From contig JAFQPD010000147.1 of assembly GCA_017411945.1 (NCBI GenBank), forward strand, positions 1 to 26,897: a DNA stretch of 26,897 bases, read 5' to 3'. Positions 8,089 to 15,656 of this stretch are shown piece by piece (the stretch's first letter is position 1; each line of letters opens with the position of its first letter). This DNA comes from Mailhella sp. Its GTDB lineage: Bacteria; Desulfobacterota; Desulfovibrionia; Desulfovibrionales; Desulfovibrionaceae. The notes below the pieces were generated by a model that did no database searches, was not told the DNA's origin, and worked only from the letters and a program-made list of their open reading frames with translations. The translations under genes were made by a program, and so were the position numbers.

Positions 8089-9404
8089 GGCGCAATGCAG
8101 ACAGAGACGTGACGGATTTTCTCCCCGATGCCCTTTCCATACGGCATGAACGGCTGCCCCGATGGGCCTCTTCCAGCGTGCTCTGGCTGGCGGCTGTCTT
8201 CCTGATCGCCCTGCTGTGGGCCTGGGCAGGGAAGGTCGAGGTCATCGTGAGTGCCGGAGGACGTCTGGTTTCGGACCATCCTACCATAGTCATGAAGCCG
8301 CTGGAACGCACGGTCATCAAGCGCGTCCATGTGGCCGTAGGCGACAGGGTGAAGGCAGGCGACGTGCTCGTGACCTTCGACCCGGTATTCAGCCGTGCCG
8401 ACATCGAGCGGCTTGCTTCGGATGTGCGCATCTACGAGGCGCAGTTCGAGCGGCTTCAGGCTGAGTTCGAAGGCCGGGACTATGGCATCCTGCCTGCCGC
8501 CAGTGAGGAAGCGCGCTGGCAGGCCTCTCTGTTCCGCGACAGGCAGAGCTTCTACCGCGACCGCATGGAATATTTTTCCAAGGAGATACTTCGCATCGAT
8601 CAGACGCGACGCTCCCTTGAAGAGAATCTCGCCGTTCAGAAAAACAGGCTGAAAGGCTACCTTGAGATAGAAGGCATGGTGCGCAACGCCATGAAGATGC
8701 AGGCCGCGTCTCTTCGCATCCTGCGCGAAGCGGAACTCACACGAATGCAGCTTGAGGCCGATATCAGCGACAAGGAGAATCAGGTGCTCATGCTGGGCAG
8801 TGAGCGGCAGGCTCGCATTGCCGAGCGCGACGTCTTCAGGGCTGAGTGGAAGATCCGCACCTCAGAAGAAATGGTGAAGACCCGCGAAGCTCTCATCAAT
8901 GCCCGCAAGGAGCACGACAAGGCCCTGCAGATGGCCTCCTATGTGGAACTTCGCGCACCTGAGGAAGCCGTGGTGCATGATGTGGCTGCCCTTTCCATAG
9001 GTTCTGCCGTGCGCGAGGCGGAAACGCTCATCACCCTCGTCCCTCTGGGCGGAAAGCTGGAAGTGGAAGCCGAGATACGCTCCGACGATGTAGGCAAGGT
9101 GCGTGTGGGCGATGCTGTGCGCGTGAAGGTCTCGGCGTTCCCTTTCCAGAAATACGGCACTCTTGACGGGCGCGTGCGCGTGATCTCGGAAGACTCCTTT
9201 TCCCGCCAGCCCGAGGAAGGGAAGGGCGGGGGAGCGTTCTATCGTGCGCGCATAGAGCTGACCAGCGGGGAAGGGCATCTGCAGGGCAGGCTCATTCCCG
9301 GCATGGAAACGCAGAGCGAGATACGCGTGGGCGAACGCCGCATCATCGAGTACCTCATCCATCCTATCATCAAGTCGCTGGATGAAGCCATCCGCGAACC
9401 GTAG
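8085..9404 (+). CDS. HlyD-type periplasmic adaptor (membrane fusion) protein
   Basis: This 439-residue membrane fusion protein would bridge the ABC transporter and an outer membrane channel. One N-terminal transmembrane helix lies around residues 26-48 (WASSSVLWLAAVFLIALLW). A lipoyl-like half motif follows (VHVAVGDRVKAGDVLVTFD). A long charged helical region with coiled-coil character covers about residues 105-285, then the second lipoyl half (ELRAPEEAVVHDVAALSIG) and a beta-barrel domain near VEAEIRSDDVGKVRVGDAVRVKV. This order is standard for HlyD/PrtE proteins. It starts inside the end of the transporter gene (ATGA overlap). It is the last gene of the secretion operon, followed by a hairpin at 9465-9496. 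Confidence 0.93.
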   Translation: MRRNADRDVTDFLPDALSIRHERLPRWASSSVLWLAAVFLIALLWAWAGKVEVIVSAGGRLVSDHPTIVMKPLERTVIKRVHVAVGDRVKAGDVLVTFDPVFSRADIERLASDVRIYEAQFERLQAEFEGRDYGILPAASEEARWQASLFRDRQSFYRDRMEYFSKEILRIDQTRRSLEENLAVQKNRLKGYLEIEGMVRNAMKMQAASLRILREAELTRMQLEADISDKENQVLMLGSERQARIAERDVFRAEWKIRTSEEMVKTREALINARKEHDKALQMASYVELRAPEEAVVHDVAALSIGSAVREAETLITLVPLGGKLEVEAEIRSDDVGKVRVGDAVRVKVSAFPFQKYGTLDGRVRVISEDSFSRQPEEGKGGGAFYRARIELTSGEGHLQGRLIPGMETQSEIRVGERRIIEYLIHPIIKSLDEAIREP

Positions 9405-9464
9405 CCACCCTTGAGCCTGAGCGGAAGGCTGGAAAGGCGGCCTCAGAAAAACAAGAAATATAAG

Positions 9465-9496
9465 GCCCGGCAGGAGGAAGACCTTTTCTGCCGGGC
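9465..9496. terminator. Probable terminator after the secretion operon
   Basis: GCCCGGCAG at 9465-9473 pairs with 9488-9496 around a 14-nt loop. Only a mixed T-rich run follows on the + strand; on the minus strand it is followed by a T-rich stretch. It lies between the convergent ends of the HlyD gene and the minus-strand gene at 9526. Confidence 0.55.
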
Positions 9497-9525
9497 TCTA
9501 TCTATTAAGGGGACTGCAGGGAGAG

Positions 9526-9882
9526 CTAGAAGAACTTCGCCAGCGGCTTCAGGAAGGGGCGGGCTTCTGCCGGCATATCGAATTTCTTTCCTGCCACGAA
9601 GTCTTCCAGCAGGTGCTGGAGCCACGGGGTGCTGGAGCTGAAGCCGCAGAGCTTCACGGCTGAGCACTCTTCAGTGAAGATGAGCTTCTGCACGGATACG
9701 CGGACGGTTTCGGATGAGCCCAGCAGCCTGGCTTCAGCATGGAGACCGCTTTCGTCGTATCTGAGGGACAGGACTTCTCCATATCGGGATATCTTGCCGT
9801 TTACGAGGGCAAGAGCGGCCTTGTTGGAGAGCAGGGCGTTGATGGCCGCGCTCTTTCCATTTTCGAGAAGATTTTTGAACAT
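9526..9882 (-). CDS. Hypothetical protein, 118 residues
   Basis: I do not recognise a family. ATG 9882 is favoured because GGAG lies 5 nt upstream; the ATG six codons earlier (9900) has no clear ribosome site. The protein begins with an amphipathic helical stretch (MFKNLLENGKSAAINALLS). It continues with an alternating strand pattern (VNGKISRYGEVLSLRYDESG, LHAEARLLGSSETVRVSVQKL) and ends in a helix with FLKPLAKFF. No signal peptide or membrane helix is seen. The strand pattern resembles small beta-barrel proteins of unknown function that act on lipids or bind ligands, but that is only an impression. It stands alone between two operons and is convergent with the secretion operon. Confidence 0.65.
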   Translation of the reverse strand: MFKNLLENGKSAAINALLSNKAALALVNGKISRYGEVLSLRYDESGLHAEARLLGSSETVRVSVQKLIFTEECSAVKLCGFSSSTPWLQHLLEDFVAGKKFDMPAEARPFLKPLAKFF

Positions 9883-10321
9883 AGGGGCTCCATTTCTCAA
9901 GCGTAAGGACGTTCAGAGGAGAATGTGCGTCTTCTTTTTTGCGAGTCAAGCTCCAGAGCCATATTTCTTGTTGCAGGAAGAGCGTCTTCGTGCTTTTCTA
10001 TCTCTGCTATAGGCAAGATTTTCACATTCGTTAGGAAATGCCAATGAAATATTCCGTCGTCACCCAGAGCTTTGCTCTCAAGCATGCCGAACGTATGCTC
10101 GGCCGCTTTACCTGACGCCTCGTGACGGCGGAACTGGATGTTCCCCTGCACCTGGCGCAAGGTCTTGTCTGATATCCCCGCCTTACGCCTGCAAGAGGCT
10201 CCCCTCCGCCGTACTGGGCATGGATGCACAGTCTGCGCGTTTCGCGCACAAAAACGGCAATATCCCGCAATTCGGACAGCTTTCAGAGTCCTGCGGGAAG
10301 TTCTCAAGGAGGAGAACCTTT
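9883..10321. other. 439-bp region upstream of the selenium operon, no confident gene
   Basis: Open frames exist on both strands here, but their codon use is unlike the neighbouring genes and none resembles a known protein. A 23-codon ORF at 10044-10115 (MKYSVVTQSFALKHAERMLG...) has an AGGA 7 nt ahead and GC-rich third positions, and ends in UGA. It could be a leader peptide or a remnant. A short GC-rich hairpin, TGCGCG/CGCGCA, lies near 10233-10247. No clear sigma70 promoter was found for the operon. Confidence 0.4.
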
Positions 10322-11410
10322 ATGAACGGCAAGAATCCCTTTGCCACTACCGGCGGCATCATCGTCGTCGGCGCGATCATCGGCCTTGCGGCTATCCTGC
10401 TGCAGAAACTCGGCAATCCCGCCAACATGGGCATCTGCGTGGCCTGCTTCGAGCGCGACATCGCGGGCGGCCTCGGCCTGCATCGCGCAGGCATCGTGCA
10501 GTACATCCGTCCTGAGATCATCGGCCTCGTGCTCGGTTCTCTGGTCGCGGCCCTGATGTCCGGTGAGTTCCGCCCGCGCGGCGGCTCTTCGCCCCTTATC
10601 CGCTTCGTGCTCGGCATGATAGCCGCCATGGGCGCGCTGGTCTTCCTCGGCTGTCCGTGGCGTGCCGTCCTCCGGCTTGCCGGCGGCGACCTCAACGCCG
10701 TCCTCGGCATCGCTGGCCTCGTGGCTGGCGTGGGCGCGGGCACCATGTTCTTCAAGCGCGGCTACAGCCTTGGCTCCAGCGTGAAGCAGAGCGCGGCCGC
10801 AGGCTGGCTCTTCCCCCTCATCATGGTCGGCCTGCTTGCCATGCTCTTCGCCTTCCCGCAGGTCCAGGGCGAAGGCAAGAGCGGCCTGCTCTTCTACTCC
10901 GTGAAGGGCCCCGGCTCCATGCACGCTCCCGTGCTGGCCTCTCTTGGCATCGCCATGCTCATCGGCTTCCTGGCCCAGCGCAGCCGCTTCTGCACCATGG
11001 GCGCTATCCGCGACCTCATCCTCTTCCGCTACGCCCATCTCTTCCTCGGCCTGCTGGCCATGCTCGTGGCCGCCTTCGTGGCCAACTACTTCACCGGCTC
11101 CTTCAATCTCGGCTTCGAGAAGCAGCCCGTGGCCCACACCGACGGCCTGTGGAACTTCCTCGGCATGATGACTGCCGGCCTTGCCTTCGCTCTTGCCGGC
11201 GGCTGCCCCGGCCGTCAGCTCTTCATGGCTGGTGAAGGCGACAGCGACGCCGCCACCTTCGCCCTCGGCATGATCGCCGGTGCCGCCATGGCCCATAACT
11301 TCGGCACTGCCAGCTCCGGAGCAGGCATCGGCGCCTACGGCATCCATGCCACGCTCATCGGCTTTGCCGTGTGCCTGTTCATCGGCTTCACCAATTCCAA
11401 GAAGGCCTAA
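10322..11410 (+). CDS. yedE: YedE-like selenium-associated membrane protein
   Basis: A 362-residue polytopic membrane protein of the YeeE/YedE family, selenium-metabolism branch. It is thought to transport a sulfur or selenium compound; the substrate is not firmly established. Around ten hydrophobic helices are visible, with family cysteine motifs: NMGICVACFERD near residue 36, FLGCPWRAVLRLAGGD near 105, SRFCTMGAIRDL near 225 and GGCPGRQLFMAGEGD near 300. Start ATG 10322 is preceded by GGAGGAG with a good gap. It opens the operon that ends in selD, the arrangement typical for this YedE subtype, which fits delivery of selenium to selenophosphate synthesis. Confidence 0.9.
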   Translation: MNGKNPFATTGGIIVVGAIIGLAAILLQKLGNPANMGICVACFERDIAGGLGLHRAGIVQYIRPEIIGLVLGSLVAALMSGEFRPRGGSSPLIRFVLGMIAAMGALVFLGCPWRAVLRLAGGDLNAVLGIAGLVAGVGAGTMFFKRGYSLGSSVKQSAAAGWLFPLIMVGLLAMLFAFPQVQGEGKSGLLFYSVKGPGSMHAPVLASLGIAMLIGFLAQRSRFCTMGAIRDLILFRYAHLFLGLLAMLVAAFVANYFTGSFNLGFEKQPVAHTDGLWNFLGMMTAGLAFALAGGCPGRQLFMAGEGDSDAATFALGMIAGAAMAHNFGTASSGAGIGAYGIHATLIGFAVCLFIGFTNSKKA

Positions 11411-11428
11411 ACTCTGAGGAGATCTTCT

Positions 11429-11632
11429 ATGCTTATCGATACTCGCGGCCTTTCGTGCCCCCAGCCTGTGCTCATGGTATTCCCGCATCTCGGCGGTTCT
11501 GACCCCATCGACGTGCTCGTGGACAACACCGCCAGCCAGGAAAACGTCAGCCGCGCCGCCCGCAAGCAGGGCTGGAACGTGGAAATGAAGCCCGAAGCCG
11601 ACGGCATCGTCCGTCTGGAGCTGAGAAAGTAA
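11429..11632 (+). CDS. TusA/SirA-family sulfur-carrier-like protein
   Basis: A 67-residue protein of the TusA family. It begins with the hallmark DTRGLSCPQPVLM, where the CPxP cysteine carries a persulfide (or here perhaps a perselenide). The rest has the expected beta-alpha-beta pattern (DPIDVLVDNTASQENVSRAA). GAGGAG lies ahead of ATG 11429, 18 bp after yedE. Pairing of YedE-type channels with TusA-like proteins is a well-known arrangement, and the neighbours suggest it passes selenium or sulfur imported by YedE towards SelD. The last base of its stop codon is the first base of the next start (TAATG). Confidence 0.9.
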   Translation: MLIDTRGLSCPQPVLMVFPHLGGSDPIDVLVDNTASQENVSRAARKQGWNVEMKPEADGIVRLELRK

Positions 11633-12216
11633 TGTTCAAAAGGCTTGCAGGCTGGCTGAAAGACCGCAGTCGGAGCGGGGCGGAGGAACGGAAGGTCGAA
11701 CTCGGCTTTCTGGTCTTCCAGCATACCGGCGAAGTGATACAGGCCGAACGCGGCCTGCAGGCCGCAGGATTCAGGGTGGAGGTCAAAGGGCCTCCGCCCG
11801 AACTCCGCACCGGCTGCGACATGGTGCTCACCTTCCCCCTTATGAAAGAGCACGCTGTGCGCCGTGTATTGGAAGAGCTGCGCCTCGCGCCGCTGAACGT
11901 GGTGCCCGTGAGCGCGGCCATGCTCGAACCCGTATCGCTGTTCCGCGTGACCGACTACGGGCAGTGGCTCATGGTGCAGGCCGCCAACGTGAAGCTTACT
12001 TTTGAGCACGGATCCGGGCTCATCGTGAATATCTCCGGCGGCGGCTGTCCTGATGTGCCCTACCTTGCCGGGCTGCTCGTGGGCAGGCATCTCGATGACG
12101 CTGAAGAACCTCGCCTCAAAGGGCATACGCTCTGCTCCTACGCTCTGCAGAAGGCTTTTCTCGAAGCTCGCCGCCTATGGAATGAGGAACGAAAGGCGAA
12201 GGAGGGCAGGGCATGA
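11632..12216 (+). CDS. DUF3343-like selenium-operon protein
   Basis: A 194-residue protein. Residues about 22-95 resemble the small DUF3343 domain found beside TusA/YedF-type genes: GFLVFQHTGEVIQAERGLQAAGF, then a GPPPELRTGCDMVLTF segment. The remaining 100 residues (VVPVSAAMLEPVSLFRVTDYG, NISGGGCPDVPYLAG) are an extension I cannot assign. A Gly-Gly-Gly-Cys-Pro motif there could bind a chalcogen or metal, which is speculation. It has no membrane segment. It overlaps the genes on both sides (TAATG upstream, ATGA downstream), indicating translational coupling within the selenium operon. A role in handling sulfur or selenium is inferred from context. Confidence 0.75.
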   Translation: MFKRLAGWLKDRSRSGAEERKVELGFLVFQHTGEVIQAERGLQAAGFRVEVKGPPPELRTGCDMVLTFPLMKEHAVRRVLEELRLAPLNVVPVSAAMLEPVSLFRVTDYGQWLMVQAANVKLTFEHGSGLIVNISGGGCPDVPYLAGLLVGRHLDDAEEPRLKGHTLCSYALQKAFLEARRLWNEERKAKEGRA

Positions 12217-13142
12217 AGAACGTTCGATGGCTCATATGCGGTACGGTGCCAGAGGCTGAGTTCCCGCTCTGCATGGGCGCATGGCGTGTGGATGGCGACA
12301 TGCTCGTGCCGGAAGACGTGGAAGTCTGCTGTCCTGGAGAAGCTCCGGCCATTCCCCCTGTCCCTGTGCGGCGCGGCACGCCGGCCCTTGCGGCTTCGGC
12401 CATACTGGCGGCGGAAGCACTTGGCTCTGAGCCTCCTGCAGTGCTCCTTGCCGGCGATTGCGGCGACTCGAAGGGGAGTTCCGCCTTATACGAATTTCTT
12501 GAAAAGTGGCTGGCCCTGCCGGGGGCGGATAGTTTGCATGGTCTAACTTTTCACTACCTTTTCCCCAGTGTAGACGGCCATAACCGCATACTCATGGCTT
12601 TGGACGAACGTACAGCCCCCCGGCCTTTGCTCATTGCCGATGCTGGCTTCATGTACGCCGCCAAGATGAGCGGATACGCGGCCCGCTGGGACATCTTCAC
12701 CCCCGATGCCGGAGAGCTGGCCTTCCTTGCAGACGAGAAAGCCCCGCACCCCTTCTATACCCGCGGCTTCCTGCTGGCCGAGGGGGGCGAGGCTCCAGAG
12801 CTGGCCCGCCTTGCCCATGAACATGGCGACAGTGCACGTTTCCTGCTGGTCAAGGGGAGCTGCGATCTCGTGGTGGAAGAAGGCAGGGTGGTCGCCCATG
12901 CGGACAGCCCCTGCCTGCCGTATATGGAGCCCATAGGAGGCACCGGCGACCTTGTCACCGGCCTGCTTACGGCCTATGCTCTGAACGGAAAAGCGCCGCG
13001 CGAAGCCTGCCTCTCTGCTGCGCAGGCCGCACGCTTCACCGGTGAGGCCGCCTGCCCCACGCCCGCGACAGCCGTGGCCGAACTTATGCCCTTCATTGGC
13101 GAAGGGATTCGCCGAAACAGTGATGAGGATTTGATATCATGA
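12213..13142 (+). CDS. Carbohydrate kinase / NAD(P)HX dehydratase-like protein in the selenium operon
   Basis: A 309-residue protein whose C-terminal half matches the YjeF C-terminal (ribokinase-like) fold. Key pieces are LLIADAGFMYA, the substrate-side segment DIFTPDAGELAFLAD, LLVKGSCDLVVEEGRVV and the ATP/anion-hole motif EPIGGTGDLVTGLL near residue 245. Such enzymes are ATP- or ADP-dependent NAD(P)H-hydrate dehydratases or small-molecule kinases. The N-terminal 60 residues are unusual and the classical epimerase half is absent. It overlaps both neighbours by 4 bp (ATGA at each junction), so it is an integral part of the selenium operon. The catalytic Asp of GTGD is present, so it is probably active, but its substrate is unknown. 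Confidence 0.75.
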   Translation: MKNVRWLICGTVPEAEFPLCMGAWRVDGDMLVPEDVEVCCPGEAPAIPPVPVRRGTPALAASAILAAEALGSEPPAVLLAGDCGDSKGSSALYEFLEKWLALPGADSLHGLTFHYLFPSVDGHNRILMALDERTAPRPLLIADAGFMYAAKMSGYAARWDIFTPDAGELAFLADEKAPHPFYTRGFLLAEGGEAPELARLAHEHGDSARFLLVKGSCDLVVEEGRVVAHADSPCLPYMEPIGGTGDLVTGLLTAYALNGKAPREACLSAAQAARFTGEAACPTPATAVAELMPFIGEGIRRNSDEDLIS

Positions 13143-13747
13143 ATGAAATAACGCTCGATTGCAGGGGCATGGCCTGCCCCCAGCCTGTGATAAAGACCCG
13201 TGAAGCCCTGGAGCAGAAGCCTGCTTCCGTCTCTGTGCTGGTGGACAATGCCCCTGCCTCCGAAAATGTGCGCCGCCTGCTGGAGAAAAGCGGGTATGGC
13301 TCTGTGAACGTGGAACAGCGTGAAGCCGCACTCTGGTCTGTGAGTGCCTCGGCCGCCTGCGCCGCCTGTGCCGAAGCCGAGGCCGTCATCGAAGCGGCCG
13401 GAGAGCGCACGAGCCGTACTCTGGTCTTCCTCAGCACTGAAACTCTCGGCCACGGGAGCGACGAGCTTGGCGCAAAGCTCATGGCAAACTTTCTTCTCAC
13501 GCTGCCGGAAATGGGAGCGAACCTCTGGCGCGTAGTCATGGTGAACGGCGGCGTGAAGCTGGCTTTGCAGCCCGGCCGCGCTCTGGATGCCCTGAAGAAG
13601 CTGGAGGAGAAGGGCGTGAGCCTGCTGGTATGCGGCACCTGCCTTGAATATTTCGGCCTGCTCGAACAGAAGCAGGTCGGCGAGACCACCAATATGCTGG
13701 ACATCGTGACCAGTCTCGACCTTGCAGACAAGGTCATACGCCCCTAG
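13139..13747 (+). CDS. yedF: Selenium metabolism protein YedF
   Basis: A 202-residue two-domain protein. Residues 1-70 are a TusA-like domain with CRGMACPQPVIKTREAL, containing the CPxP cysteine. Residues about 95-200 are a DsrE-like domain (LVFLSTETLGHGSDELGAKLM, VMVNGGVKLAL, LLVCGTCLEYFGL). This combination is characteristic of the YedF family co-occurring with SelD. It probably relays selenium as a protein-bound perselenide; the biochemistry is not settled. It overlaps the upstream kinase-like gene by 4 bp and ends 8 bp before selD. Confidence 0.9.
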   Translation: MNEITLDCRGMACPQPVIKTREALEQKPASVSVLVDNAPASENVRRLLEKSGYGSVNVEQREAALWSVSASAACAACAEAEAVIEAAGERTSRTLVFLSTETLGHGSDELGAKLMANFLLTLPEMGANLWRVVMVNGGVKLALQPGRALDALKKLEEKGVSLLVCGTCLEYFGLLEQKQVGETTNMLDIVTSLDLADKVIRP

Positions 13748-13755
13748 GAGAGAGC

Positions 13756-14823
13756 ATGGCGGATTTCTGTCTCATGGATAAGACGCGCGGCGCTGGCTGA
13801 GCGGCGAAAACAGCTCCAGAGTTGCTGGAGCAGATACTTGCCGATATCCCCACGCCGCCGGACCCGGAAGGCCGCATCGTGCATGGTTTCTCCAATAATG
13901 AGGACGCCGTGCTCGTGAAGTCGCCTCCTGCAGGCATGGTGCTTGTTCAGACCGTGGATATCCTTGGAGCCATTGGCAACGATGCTCGCCTCTTCGGGCA
14001 GACGGCGGCGGCCAACGCGCTTTCCGACGTGTACGCCATGGGCGGCATCCCGTGGTCGGTGATGAACATTGCCGCGTTCCCTTCTCCCGAAAAGCCGGAG
14101 GATGCCCCTATCTCCGTGCTTGGGGAGATCATTCGCGGGGCTATGGAGAAGGTGGCCGAAGCCGGAGCCGTTCTTGCTGGCGGACATACGCTGGACGATG
14201 AGTTCATCAAGTTCGGCCTTGCCGTCACCGGCGCTGTCGACCCGGAACGCGCGACGCGCAACGACAGGCTCACTCCCGGCGACGCCCTCATCCTCACCAA
14301 GCCCTTGGGCACCGGCATCCTTGCCACGGCCATAAAGGCGAAGTGGCCGGGATTCGAAGAAGCCGAGGACGAGCTGTACCACTGGACCACGCGGCTCAAC
14401 GCGCACGGAGCGGAAGTCATACGCGCTATGGGGCTGAAGGCCGCCACAGATGTCACCGGTTTCGGGCTTGCAGGGCATGTGCTGGAAATGGCACGGGGCT
14501 CTGGCGTTTCCGTGGAGCTGGAAACGGCTTCCCTCCCCTTCATGGAGCAGGCGGAAGAGCTGGCCTCCTTCGGGCTCATCCCGGCCGGCACCTACCGCAA
14601 CCGGGAACATTGCGCCTGCCGCACCACGATATCGGAGAGCGCGGAGGAACTTCGCGCACTGCTGACGTTCGACGCCCAGACTTCCGGCGGGCTTCTGCTG
14701 GCCGTGCCGCAGGAGAGGGTGCAGGAAGCCTGCGAACGCCTCGCCTCGCTGGGCGAACCCGCCTATGTCGTGGGGCGGGCGCGCCCCCTGCGAGAGAAGA
14801 GGGAGCAGCTCGTCATTCTCTAG
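13756..14823 (+). CDS. selD: Selenophosphate synthetase SelD, selenocysteine-containing
   Basis: SelD makes selenophosphate from selenide and ATP, supplying selenocysteine and selenouridine synthesis. ATG 13756 is preceded by AGGAGA. Codon 15 is TGA (13798-13800) and the frame continues without interruption to TAG at 14821-14823, giving 355 residues. The motif GAG-U-AAKTAPELLEQIL places selenocysteine exactly where other SelD proteins have the catalytic Cys or Sec followed by an essential Lys. ATP-binding and AIRS-fold segments follow: VQTVDILGAIGNDARLFGQ, SDVYAMGGIPW, AGGHTLDDEFIKFGLAVTG, TDVTGFGLAGH and DAQTSGGLLLAV. A stop-to-stop reading would wrongly begin at 13822. The N-terminus before the Sec loop is short. 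This selenoprotein implies that selA, selB and selC exist elsewhere in the genome. Confidence 0.96.
13801..13833 (+). promoter_or_regulatory. Bacterial SECIS-like hairpin in selD
   Basis: Directly after the UGA, GCTCCAG (13813-13819) pairs with CTGGAGC (13825-13831), a 7-bp stem with the loop AGTTG. The loop begins 20 nt after the UGA. A bacterial SECIS must lie within a few tens of bases of the UGA and present a G in its apical loop, and this one fits. It recruits SelB-tRNA-Sec. Confidence 0.75.
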
Positions 14824-14845
14824 CTGCTGTCCGGAAAACATGGAA

Positions 14846-14883
14846 AAGGCGCGGCGATGTGCATGGAGCACGTCCCGCGCCTT
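14846..14883. terminator. Convergent terminator between selD and the SMR transporter gene
   Basis: AAGGCGCGG (14846-14854) pairs with 14875-14883. On the minus strand the stem is followed by TTTTCC, so it best terminates the SMR gene; the + strand has only a short T-run. Confidence 0.65.
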
Positions 14884-14897
14884 ATGCCGTCTGCGGC

Positions 14898-15242
14898 TCA
14901 ATGCCTTACCGTTTCGGAAAAGAGATTGATGACCGCGACGCCCGCTATGATGAGACCGAGACCGATGCAGGCTGGCAGATCCAGCGACTGCTTGAACCAC
15001 ACGATGCCCACGACGGAAATGAGCATGATGCCCAGGGCGCACCATATGGCATAGGCCACGCCCACAGGCATGGTTTTCAGCACATGGGAGAACGCGTAGA
15101 AAGATACGGCATAGCCGCCGATGGAGCATAGTGCGGGGATAAGCTTTGTGAACTGCTTCGAAGCGTTCAGGCTAGAAGTGGCGAAGGTTTCCGCGAGGAT
15201 GGCTATGAGAAGCAGAGCGTAGGCTGAGGCTGTTCCGTTCAT
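14898..15242 (-). CDS. Small multidrug resistance (EmrE-type) transporter
   Basis: A 114-residue, four-helix SMR protein. The proton- and substrate-binding glutamate is Glu18 (IAILAETFATSSLNAS, equivalent to Glu14 of EmrE). The third helix carries VGVAYAIWCALGIMLISVVG and the fourth ends GLGLIIAGVAVINLFS, all hallmark segments. ATG 15242 has GGGAG 5 nt upstream. SMR proteins exchange protons for quaternary ammonium or guanidinium-type cations, and known choline-utilisation (cut) clusters often include SMR genes. Here it is divergent from the choline microcompartment operon and has a MerR-type promoter matching the operon's. Choline uptake or amine export is a reasonable inference; a general cation efflux role is the alternative. 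Confidence 0.9.
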   Translation of the reverse strand: MNGTASAYALLLIAILAETFATSSLNASKQFTKLIPALCSIGGYAVSFYAFSHVLKTMPVGVAYAIWCALGIMLISVVGIVWFKQSLDLPACIGLGLIIAGVAVINLFSETVRH

Positions 15243-15322
15243 GAGGGCTCCCGTGAGCTGAATGGCGGGCCGGATCTTGGGCTATTACGTATTTCAGCGA
15301 GAAGGGCATCTGCTGATTTTTC

Positions 15323-15353
15323 AATATAACATTGCCCTTAAGGTAAAGGTCAA
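15323..15353 (-). promoter_or_regulatory. MerR-type promoter of the SMR transporter gene
   Basis: On the minus strand the -35 box is TTGACC (15353-15348) and the -10 box TATATT (15328-15323). The spacer is 19 bp instead of the usual 17. The palindrome CCTTAAGG (15336-15343) sits inside it. A long spacer with a central dyad is the signature of promoters activated by MerR-family proteins, which twist the DNA to realign the boxes. Confidence 0.7.
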
Positions 15354-15625
15354 GGAAAATGGCCGTGCCGTGTCCACGCTAAGGAGAAGAAAGGGCGATT
15401 TTTTTTATAATCATTTGAAATCATAAATGATATCCATATGGCATCCTTCCGCGGCAGGCATGTTCCCTTTCATGCAGGAATGGAGATGCGCACGGAGGAA
15501 ATGAGCAGGCGAAGGAGAGGAATGCTGACAGCTGTTGATTTTTGCCTGTAATTGCACATGGTTATGTTTTGCTGGGTGATTCTCCTTCTTTTTTCTCCAG
15601 GCCGGAACTTTTTCAGGAAATGCTG

Positions 15626-15656
15626 TTGACTCTTCCCTATAGGGACGGGATAATAT
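15626..15656 (+). promoter_or_regulatory. MerR-type promoter of the choline microcompartment operon
   Basis: The -35 box TTGACT (15626-15631) and the -10 box TAATAT (15651-15656) are 19 bp apart. The perfect palindrome TCCCTATAGGGA (15634-15645) lies centrally in the spacer. Aligned with the SMR promoter at the -35 box, about 10 of 19 spacer bases agree (pattern TTnCCTwwAGGG). From memory it also resembles the BmrR-regulated bmr promoter of Bacillus. The likely activator is the MerR protein at 21812-22660. Confidence 0.75.

Noticed and set aside
9897..10307. 136-codon minus-strand open frame upstream of yedE
   Set aside because: Codon use differs from neighbours, no family resemblance, no good ribosome site; overlaps the likely leader region.
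10304..11488. 394-codon open frame on the minus strand opposite yedE
   Set aside because: Low-complexity His/Glu/Ala/Gly composition; antisense shadow of a clear membrane protein gene.
13822..14823. SelD beginning at the first sense codon after the TGA
   Set aside because: It would lack the catalytic motif; the frame, ribosome site and motif extend upstream through the UGA to ATG 13756.
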